From an uncultured Mollicutes bacterium (GTDB taxonomy: Bacteria > Bacillota_I > Bacilli_A > RFN20 > CAG-449), in contig URVS01000042.1 in NCBI GenBank assembly GCA_900551385.1, positions 1-10,223 of the forward strand: a DNA stretch of 10,223 nt, given 5' to 3'. Each line of letters opens with the position of its first letter. The first letter of the stretch is position 1. The notes under the pieces were generated by a model. The model did no database searches. It was not told the origin of the DNA and worked only from the letters and a program-made list of their open reading frames with translations. Shown one piece after another: positions 4,683 through 10,223 of the stretch. A program made the position numbers and the translations under genes.

Positions 4683-5945
4683 ATGGAACAATTATATCCT
4701 AGAGAAATGTATTTAAAACGAATAAGGCCATTTTATTATGAATGTGGATTGATAAAGGTTTTAACTGGTGTAAGAAGATGTGGAAAATCATCTATTATGA
4801 AATTAATAATAAATGAATTAACTGAAAAAGGAGTAAATAACAATAATATCTTCTATTTCAATTTAGATAAGAGACCTTATAGGTCAATTAAAACTGCAGA
4901 TCAATTAGATGAATTGATTGCTAAAGCTGTAGATAATGTGGAGGGTACGAAATTCATTTTTGTTGATGAGGTACAAAATGTTACTGGATTTGAAGAAGTT
5001 ATAAATTCATTTAGAGAAGAGGAAGATTGCTCTATTTTTATTACTGGATCAAATTCATATCTTCTTTCTGGAGATTTAGTTACTAAATTGACAGGAAGAT
5101 ATATTGAAACAAATATTAATACTCTTTCGTTTTATGAATATATTGAAATGAAAAAATTTTATAATAAAAAAATAGATACTGATTATGAAAAAGAATTATT
5201 TAATTATATTTTAGAGGGAGGATTTCCATTAACAATAAAATTTGATAATTTTGATGATAAAAGAATTTATGTTAAAAATATTATTAATGAAATATATGAA
5301 AAAGATGTAAAACCTAATAAAAAAATTAGAAATAAACATTTATTTGAACAAATAAAAACTTATATAATTAATAATTTTGGCGCAACTACATCAGTAAATT
5401 CACTTTGTGATTATTTAAAAAAAATTAATGGGTCAAAACCTACAAAAAATACAATTTATAATTATTTAGAAATTCTTGAAAAAGTTAAAATAATTTCTAA
5501 ATGTAAAAGATTTGATTTAAAAAGTAAAAAATCTTTAAATGGTGATGAAAAATATTATTTAACTGATTTAAGTTTTTATTTTTCTTTACAAACAGATAAT
5601 AGAATTGATTATGGCCATGTTTTAGAAAATATTGTTTTTAATTATTCGCAAATGTGTGGATATACAGCATCAATAGGAAAAATAGGAAATTTAGAAATAG
5701 ATTTTATATTAAGAAACGAATTAACAAATGATTATGCGTATGTGCAAGTTGCAAAAACTATTGATAATGGAATTTATAATGATGAAGGGAAACTGGTTAC
5801 TGAAGAACGCGAATATGCTCCTCTTGAAAAAATAAAAGACGGTTATCCTAAATATTTATTAACGCTAGATAAAATATTACAAAAAAGAAGTGGTGTTAAA
5901 CATTGTAATATCATCGATTTTATTATAAACAATGAAAAATTTTAA
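4683..5945 (+). CDS. AAA_14/DUF4143-type ATPase of unknown function (420 aa)
   Basis: This is a P-loop ATPase of the widespread AAA_14 plus DUF4143 family, whose cellular role is not established. Walker A is TGVRRCGKSS (28-37, Lys35), Walker B is FIFVDEVQN (91-99, Asp95-Glu96) and the sensor segment is IFITGSNSYLLSG (118-130). LTGRYIETNINTLSFYEYIE (136-155) and EGGFP (178-182) follow. A winged-helix-like part spans about 220-275. The C-terminal DUF4143 part has YYLTDLSFYFSL (291-302), GHVLENIVFNY (311-321) and GNLEIDFIL (335-343), then YVQVAKT (353-359). This last pair recalls a PD-(D/E)xK nuclease fold (Glu338, Asp340, Lys358), activity unproven. The gene is a single unit with its own promoter and an upstream inverted repeat, between the cys operon and the convergent dnaX-region operon. 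Such genes are often multicopy and variably present, so horizontal acquisition is possible. Starting at 4677 would add two residues. Confidence 0.88.
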   Translation: MEQLYPREMYLKRIRPFYYECGLIKVLTGVRRCGKSSIMKLIINELTEKGVNNNNIFYFNLDKRPYRSIKTADQLDELIAKAVDNVEGTKFIFVDEVQNVTGFEEVINSFREEEDCSIFITGSNSYLLSGDLVTKLTGRYIETNINTLSFYEYIEMKKFYNKKIDTDYEKELFNYILEGGFPLTIKFDNFDDKRIYVKNIINEIYEKDVKPNKKIRNKHLFEQIKTYIINNFGATTSVNSLCDYLKKINGSKPTKNTIYNYLEILEKVKIISKCKRFDLKSKKSLNGDEKYYLTDLSFYFSLQTDNRIDYGHVLENIVFNYSQMCGYTASIGKIGNLEIDFILRNELTNDYAYVQVAKTIDNGIYNDEGKLVTEEREYAPLEKIKDGYPKYLLTLDKILQKRSGVKHCNIIDFIINNEKF

Positions 5946-5960
5946 ATATTATAAAACAAG

Positions 5961-5989
5961 AAAAAACACCATAAATTAATATAGTGTTT
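5961..5989 (-). terminator. Hairpin terminator of the ebfC-rsmI operon, possibly bidirectional
   Basis: Arms AAACAC (5964-5969) and GTGTTT (5984-5989) pair; after one C-A mismatch, ATA/TAT (5971-5973/5980-5982) extend the stem around a short loop. Read on the minus strand the hairpin overlaps the rsmI stop codon and ends in six T. On the plus strand it is followed by a weaker ATTTT, so it may also stop ATPase transcripts. GC content is low, so strength is uncertain. Confidence 0.7.
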
Positions 5990-6830
5990 ATTTTAAACCT
6001 AATTGATAAAGGTAATTCTTTTTTAAATTTAATTCATTAGCTAATTCTTTACTTGCTTCTTTTAAAGATAGACCATTAGATATTAATTTATTTAACATTT
6101 CAATTAATTCTTCTTCAGTATATTCTTCTTTTATTTTATTTCCTTCGATAACGATAACCATTTCACCTTTTAATGTTGATTCATCAATTTGGGCTATTTC
6201 ATTAATGGTACCATAAATATATTCTTCATGTAGTTTTGTTATTTCTCTTACTAAAGACATTTTTCTATTAGGAAAATAAGTTAATAAATCATTTAATGTT
6301 TCTTTAATTCTATGAGGGGATTCATAAAAAATTAATGTGCATGTTAAGTTAGTTAATTGTTCTAATTCTTTTTTTCTTGCAGATGGTTTACTTGGTAAAA
6401 ATCCATGAAAATAAAAATGATTGTTATCAAGGCCTGAGCCGATTAATGCGGGCAAAAAAGCATTTGCGCCAGGGATAATAGAAACAGGAATATCATTTTC
6501 AATGCAATGTTTAACTATAATTGCTCCAGGATCAGAAATACCTGGATATCCAGCATCACTAGTAATAGCAATAGATTTTCCTTGTTTTAATAAATCAATT
6601 AATTTAGTAGAACTTTCTTGTTCATTATGTTCATGATAAGAAATCATTGGTTTATTAATTCCAAAATAAGCTAATAAATTAGATGTAGTTCTAGTGTCTT
6701 CAGAAGCAATATAATCTACATTTTTAAGTACTTCTAAAGCTCTAGATGATATATCTTTTAAATTACCTATTGGGGTAGCTACTAAATAACAAATTGGTAA
6801 ATTATTTTCATAAGATTTAATTCGTTTCAT
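5988..6830 (-). CDS. rsmI: 16S rRNA (cytidine1402-2'-O)-methyltransferase (280 aa)
   Basis: RsmI methylates the ribose of C1402 in the decoding centre of the small ribosomal subunit using S-adenosylmethionine. It is a tetrapyrrole-methylase-fold enzyme. Motifs in order are YLVATPIGNLKDIS (15-28), ASEDTRTTSNLL (42-53), SYHEHNE (64-70), ITSDAGYPGISDPG (89-102), IIPGANAF (118-125), FHGFLPSKPSARKKEL (141-156), FYESPHRI (168-175), LVREITKLHEE (193-203) and GEMVIVIEG, followed by the small C-terminal helical domain usual for the family. Length is normal. Its ATG overlaps the end of ricT by 14 bp, so translation is coupled; AAAGG about 10-14 bases upstream is a modest ribosome site. In Bacillus, yabA, yabB and yazA lie between ricT and rsmI; here they are missing. 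It is the last gene before the terminator. Confidence 0.96.
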   Translation of the reverse strand: MKRIKSYENNLPICYLVATPIGNLKDISSRALEVLKNVDYIASEDTRTTSNLLAYFGINKPMISYHEHNEQESSTKLIDLLKQGKSIAITSDAGYPGISDPGAIIVKHCIENDIPVSIIPGANAFLPALIGSGLDNNHFYFHGFLPSKPSARKKELEQLTNLTCTLIFYESPHRIKETLNDLLTYFPNRKMSLVREITKLHEEYIYGTINEIAQIDESTLKGEMVIVIEGNKIKEEYTEEELIEMLNKLISNGLSLKEASKELANELNLKKNYLYQLGLK

Positions 6831-7785
6831 GTTTTGGGCCTTTATTCTTGTAGAAATTCTTTTTAAAAGGTTTCTTTTTTATTTCTGTATTTGGTGTATT
6901 TTCTGAAAATGTTTCATTTGTTTCTTCAATTTTAGTTTTTGGTTGTTGAGCATTTCTTCTCATTGGTTGAGTTGGATTATAATTTTCTACAATATTTTTT
7001 TCTATTTCACTAAGAGGAACAGTTACAACATTTTCAGTATTTTCTAATTTAATCATTTTAGTTAAAATATTAATTGCAGAAATTCTATATAATTGATCTT
7101 GATAATTTACTCTCATGCCAACTTTTGGTAAATTAGTTTTTTCAAGACTATAAACATCATCTTCATATTTTAAACAACAAATTAATTTCCCACAATGACC
7201 TGATAATTTAGGAATATTTAACGCAAGCATTTGGTTTTTAGCCATAGTAATGGATATTCCATCAAATTCATTTAAGAATGTTGAACAACATAGAGGTAAT
7301 CCACATATACCAATACCTCCAACCATTTTAGCTTTATCACGAGGACCAATTTGTCTTAATTCGATTCTACAATGGTATAATGAAGCAAGAACTTTTAATA
7401 ATTCACGGAAATCAACCCTATCATCTGCTAAATATGAAACTGTTAATTTACTTTGATCAAGAGTGTATTCCGCTGATAATACTTTCATATTTAAATTTAA
7501 TTTATTAGATTCAAGTTGAACAATTTTTAAAGCATCATTAGCTTCTTTTTTATTGTTATCAAAAATTCTTTGATCTTCTTCAGTAGCTAATCTAATAATA
7601 TATGAAAAAGGTATTTCTTCTCCTTCTTTAACAATATATTCTTTCGGATTAGTAGCCACTCTACCTAATTCAATTCCTTTAAGAGATTCACAAATAACTA
7701 AATCACCTTTATTGATTTGATAATTCACTAAAAAATATTGTAACTTTCCTTGTGATTGAAAATTTACACCAAATAAATAATCCAT
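6817..7785 (-). CDS. ricT: RicT/YaaT, PSP1-domain regulatory iron-sulfur protein (322 aa)
   Basis: RicT (YaaT) works in Bacillus subtilis with RicA (YmcA) and RicF (YlbF) in a complex carrying [4Fe-4S] clusters. The complex directs RNase Y to certain mRNAs and influences sporulation, competence and biofilm formation. The PSP1 core is seen in GDLVICESLKGIELGRV (27-43) and VDFRELLKVLASLYHCRIELRQIGPRDKAK (124-153). Two cysteine clusters follow, ICGLPLCCSTF (160-170; Cys161, 166, 167) and GHCGKLICCLKY (196-207; Cys198, 203, 204), plus Cys32 and Cys139, giving enough ligands for cluster binding. The last 50 or so residues are low-complexity and end in a basic KKKPFKKNFYKNKGPK tail, possibly RNA-binding (inference). 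An ideal AGGAGG lies 6-7 bases before the ATG; the TAG stop of holB is fused to it. Partner genes are outside the window. Confidence 0.94.
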   Translation of the reverse strand: MDYLFGVNFQSQGKLQYFLVNYQINKGDLVICESLKGIELGRVATNPKEYIVKEGEEIPFSYIIRLATEEDQRIFDNNKKEANDALKIVQLESNKLNLNMKVLSAEYTLDQSKLTVSYLADDRVDFRELLKVLASLYHCRIELRQIGPRDKAKMVGGIGICGLPLCCSTFLNEFDGISITMAKNQMLALNIPKLSGHCGKLICCLKYEDDVYSLEKTNLPKVGMRVNYQDQLYRISAINILTKMIKLENTENVVTVPLSEIEKNIVENYNPTQPMRRNAQQPKTKIEETNETFSENTPNTEIKKKPFKKNFYKNKGPKHETN

Positions 7786-7794
7786 TGTAGCCTC

Positions 7795-8766
7795 CTATTT
7801 AATAAAAATAAATATATGCTCAAGCAATAAACCTAAATTAACATTTAATTCTATTTTACCTCTTGTAAGCATAATTTCTTTATAATCTTCTTCAACATTT
7901 GTTAATTTGTTGCTTAGAGAAGTAAAAAGTTGTTCTTGAGATTTAATAATTAATGGTAAATGCCATTTAATATTCATAATATCTTTAAAAGCACATGCTA
8001 AAATATCTAAATAAAGTCTAACTGATACTTTGTCTTTTAATTCAGGAATAATTTTACTTTCCACAAAATATAAAGCTTTATTATTTGAAACAAGTAAATT
8101 ATCTAAAGTATCAAAAACCATATCTTTGATTTTCAAATAATTTTTGTCAGTTCCTACTTTTAATAAAGTTTGTTTATCACCATAAAATTGAACAAGTAAT
8201 TCAGCATCATCATTAGAAATACCTTCATTAGTTAATTCATTAATTAATTCTTCTTTTTTTAATGGTAATAATTTTAATTTTTGAGTTCTTGAAAGAATGG
8301 TTGGTAAAAGTCTTTCTTCGTTAAATGTTGTTAAAAAAGCATAAACATTATCTTGTGGTTCTTCTAAAAATTTTAATAAAGCATTTAAAGATTCGCGATT
8401 AGAATTTTCTAATGCATGAATAATATATATCATTTTTCCACTTTTTTCACTAGGTGTATTTTGGAAAAATGATTGTAAAGATTCAATATCACTTACTTTT
8501 ATATTATTTTCTTGACCATTTAATAATTTAAAATCAGCATAATTACCATCTTCAAATCTTAAACATGTTAAACATTTTTCACATGCTAAAGGATTTCTAT
8601 TTTCACAAATTAAAGATTTAGCTAAATAAAGACTAGTTTCTAATAATGGAGCACCTTCATTACCAGTAATTAAATAAGCATGTGAAAGACGATTTTCGTT
8701 AAGACTATTAACGAAAGTATCATACACTAATTTTTGATTGTTTTTTAAATAGTCTTGAAAACTCAT
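7795..8766 (-). CDS. holB: DNA polymerase III delta-prime subunit (323 aa)
   Basis: Delta-prime is the fixed subunit of the clamp loader that, with DnaX and delta, places the sliding clamp on DNA. Marks are RLSHAYLITG (26-35), a zinc-type cysteine set (Cys54, 62, 65, 68), KMIYIIHALENSNRESLNALLKFLEEP (110-136) and PTILSRTQKLKL (154-165), followed by the helical lid and collar domains. The Walker A region reads GNEGAPLLET (35-44) and lacks the GK(S/T), so it should not bind ATP productively; this is tolerated because delta-prime is not a motor subunit. The usual S-R-C is S-R-T (158-160), which is odd because the SRC arginine acts as a finger on the neighbouring DnaX. Arg159 itself is kept. The start overlaps the tmk stop as TAATG and the TAG stop merges with the ricT ribosome site. 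yaaQ and yaaR, normally between tmk and holB in Bacillus, are absent. Confidence 0.93.
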   Translation of the reverse strand: MSFQDYLKNNQKLVYDTFVNSLNENRLSHAYLITGNEGAPLLETSLYLAKSLICENRNPLACEKCLTCLRFEDGNYADFKLLNGQENNIKVSDIESLQSFFQNTPSEKSGKMIYIIHALENSNRESLNALLKFLEEPQDNVYAFLTTFNEERLLPTILSRTQKLKLLPLKKEELINELTNEGISNDDAELLVQFYGDKQTLLKVGTDKNYLKIKDMVFDTLDNLLVSNNKALYFVESKIIPELKDKVSVRLYLDILACAFKDIMNIKWHLPLIIKSQEQLFTSLSNKLTNVEEDYKEIMLTRGKIELNVNLGLLLEHIFIFIK

Positions 8767-9389
8767 TATTTTAAATATCCTTTTATAAGATTATATGTAT
8801 CTTCTACTACTTCATTGAAAGGTTTACTTGCATCAATTCTTTTAATTCTTTCTGGATACATATTTAAAAGAGTGATGTATCCTTGATAAACATTTTTATG
8901 AAACTCTAATTTTTCTACATCTAATCTATTAACTTCACGATTATGATTTTTATTAATTCTTTCTAAGCCAATTTCTGGTGCAACATCAAAAAATAATGTT
9001 AAATCTGGATATGTATTTTCAGTTGCAAATAAATTAACATTTAAAACATTATCAATACCTAATTTTCTAGCATATCCTTGATAAGCTAAAGAAGAATCAA
9101 GATATCTATCACAAAATACAAGTTTACCTTGTTTTAAACTAGGCCAAATTTTTTCTACTAAATGTTGTCTTCTTGATGCGGCAAAAAGCAAACATTCAGT
9201 ACGAATGTCCATTTTAGTATTATCTTGGTTTAAAATAACATTTCTAATTTGTTCACCAATAGGTGTCCCACCTGGCTCACGAGTTTTCACGATTTCATAA
9301 CCTTCAGACAATAATCTTTCATATACTTTTTCCATCACAGAAGATTTTCCTGAACCTTCTGGACCTTCTAATGTAATAAATAAAGACAT
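8766..9389 (-). CDS. tmk: Thymidylate kinase (207 aa)
   Basis: Tmk phosphorylates dTMP to dTDP with ATP, an essential step toward dTTP. The P-loop is EGPEGSGKSS (8-17, Lys15). TREPGGT (36-42) binds the dTMP phosphate. FAASRRQHL (69-77) and CDRYLDSSLAYQGYAR (93-108, with the DRY at 94-96) shape the nucleotide site. The lid region ERINKNHNREVNRLDVEKLEFHKNV ends in the RLD-x-E-x3-FH pattern. The P-loop lacks the arginine seen in lid-independent type I enzymes such as yeast. Length is standard. AGGAGA lies about 5 bases before the ATG and includes the last G of the recR TAG stop (TAGGAG). The gene overlaps holB by one base (TAATG), implying coupled translation of a nucleotide-supply enzyme and a replisome part. 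Confidence 0.97.
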   Translation of the reverse strand: MSLFITLEGPEGSGKSSVMEKVYERLLSEGYEIVKTREPGGTPIGEQIRNVILNQDNTKMDIRTECLLFAASRRQHLVEKIWPSLKQGKLVFCDRYLDSSLAYQGYARKLGIDNVLNVNLFATENTYPDLTLFFDVAPEIGLERINKNHNREVNRLDVEKLEFHKNVYQGYITLLNMYPERIKRIDASKPFNEVVEDTYNLIKGYLK

Positions 9390-9398
9390 AAGTTTCTC

Positions 9399-10004
9399 CT
9401 ATTTTTTATATGATGTTCTTCCTTCAATAGCACGAGAAAGAGTAAGTTCATCAGTAAAATCAAGATTCGCTCCCATTGGTAAACCATAAGCTAATCTTGT
9501 AACTTTTAAATTTTCAAATTTTTCTAACAATTTAGAGATATATAATGCAGTTGTCTCACCATCTATGGTTGGATTTGTAGCTAAAATTACTTCTTGAATA
9601 TTAGAATTTTCAATTCTTTTTAATAATTTTTCAATATTGATATCACTAGCGCTTATTCCTTTAGTAGGAGATATAGTGCCATTTAAGATATGGTAACTTG
9701 CATGTAGAGAATTTAATCTTTCTAAAGATACAACATCTTTAAAAGAAGAAACTACTATTAAGGTAGATTTATCTCTAGTTTCATCATTACAAATTAAGCA
9801 TTTATCATTTTCCATATATGATCCACATGTAGGGCAAATAGATAAATTTGTTTTAATGTTTTTTAAACTATTAATAAGGTTATCTATTTTAGTTTGATCC
9901 ATTTTTAAAAATTCATAAGCAATTCTTTCACTTGATTTATTGCCTATTCCTGGAATAACTTTTAATGCATTAATTAAATCTAAAATTGTTTGTAATTCTT
10001 GCAT
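9399..10004 (-). CDS. recR: Recombination mediator protein RecR (201 aa)
   Basis: RecR acts with RecO (and RecF) to load RecA onto single-stranded DNA coated with SSB during gap repair. The helix-hairpin-helix is KVIPGIGNKSSERIAYEFL (15-33). A C4 zinc finger follows with Cys57, 60, 69 and 72. The Toprim domain starts at STLIVVSSFKDVVSLER (about 79-95), with HILNGTISPTKGI and EVILATNPTIDGETTALYI. The C-terminal block is RLAYGLPMGANLDFTDELTLSRAIEGRTSY. Length and order are normal and the gene is complete. It begins two bases after the ebfC stop and uses AGGATG-like bases inside the end of ebfC as a ribosome site, about 10-15 bases upstream. The ebfC-recR pairing downstream of dnaX is one of the most conserved gene orders in bacteria. 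Confidence 0.97.
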   Translation of the reverse strand: MQELQTILDLINALKVIPGIGNKSSERIAYEFLKMDQTKIDNLINSLKNIKTNLSICPTCGSYMENDKCLICNDETRDKSTLIVVSSFKDVVSLERLNSLHASYHILNGTISPTKGISASDINIEKLLKRIENSNIQEVILATNPTIDGETTALYISKLLEKFENLKVTRLAYGLPMGANLDFTDELTLSRAIEGRTSYKK

Positions 10005-10006
10005 GA

Positions 10007-10223
10007 TTAAAATGGCATCCTCATACCATTAGTTAAAGAAGCATTTAATTGATCAAAAGCTTGGTCTACAACACTTATTGCTTCATTAATAGCAACTTTA
10101 ATCATATCTTCTAACATTTCTTTTTCTTCTGGATCAATAGCGTCTTTATCAATTTCAATACTCTCAATTTGTCTTGATCCTTTGATTTTAATTTTAATTG
10201 CACCACCAGCACTTGTTACATCA
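10007..10223 (-). CDS. ebfC: YbaB/EbfC nucleoid-associated protein, C-terminal part only (71 aa visible)
   Basis: The last 71 codons are in the window; the 5' part is cut by the window edge. The visible protein runs from DVTSAGGAIKIKIKGSRQIE through SIEIDKDAIDPEEKEMLEDM and IKVAINEAISVVDQ to the end GMRMPF. This matches the core of the YbaB/EbfC family: a beta-strand pair with conserved S-x-GGxxKI and a D-E-x2-MLEDMI helix. Family members are small dimers that bind DNA and help compact the nucleoid or guide RecFOR function. The stop is TAA, two bases before the recR ATG. From conserved order, dnaX is expected just beyond the right edge, upstream of this gene on the minus strand (inference). 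Confidence 0.92.
   Translation of the reverse strand, partial: DVTSAGGAIKIKIKGSRQIESIEIDKDAIDPEEKEMLEDMIKVAINEAISVVDQAFDQLNASLTNGMRMPF

Noticed and set aside
6421..6636. Open frame on the plus strand inside rsmI (71 codons)
   Set aside because: It mirrors conserved rsmI codons and has no independent support.
7250..7456. Open frame on the plus strand inside ricT (68 codons)
   Set aside because: It is complementary to the cysteine-rich conserved part of ricT and has no ribosome site.
1..10223. CRISPR array, tRNA/rRNA genes, insertion sequence or prophage
   Set aside because: No regularly spaced repeats, no tRNA-like cloverleaf, no transposase or integrase and no phage genes were seen on either strand.

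Overview
The window is very AT-rich DNA from a low-GC Gram-positive bacterium. The gene order ebfC-recR-tmk-holB-ricT-rsmI is a slimmed version of the Bacillus dnaX-to-abrB region, and the proteins look like those of Bacilli/Erysipelotrichia or non-Mycoplasma Mollicutes-like lineages. The standard genetic code is used: tryptophans checked in several genes are TGG, and one gene ends in TGA. The exact species cannot be read from the sequence.

Left part (1-1365): a six-helix membrane protein of unknown function on the minus strand is divergent from an hsp20 small heat-shock gene. The hsp20 control region has a consensus -35 box, an extended -10 box and two CIRCE operators (HrcA binding sites), one over the promoter and one at the transcription start. 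A clear intrinsic terminator ends hsp20.

Middle part (1364-5945): a large, asparagine-rich, N-terminally anchored beta-propeller protein (minus strand) is divergent from a two-gene cysteine-synthesis operon. The operon holds cysK and cysE, overlapping by ATGA, which together convert serine to O-acetylserine and then cysteine. After a 146-bp gap that carries a striking hairpin (14-bp perfect stem extending to 19 of 21 pairs) and a short G-rich run comes a stand-alone AAA_14/DUF4143-type ATPase gene.

Right part (5961-10223): a tightly packed minus-strand operon runs ebfC (partial) > recR > tmk > holB > ricT > rsmI and ends at a low-GC hairpin terminator. It combines recombinational repair (EbfC, RecR), dTTP synthesis (Tmk), the clamp loader (HolB), RNA processing/phosphorelay control (RicT) and 16S rRNA methylation (RsmI). 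Genes overlap or are a few bases apart, and twice a TAG stop is fused to the next Shine-Dalgarno sequence. Compared with Bacillus, the genes yaaQ (darA), yaaR, yabA and yazA are absent from this cluster.

No new multi-gene defence or mobile system is evident. The best leads are the double CIRCE array with an extra half-site, the long hairpin before the ATPase gene, and departures from consensus in CysK, CysE and HolB.
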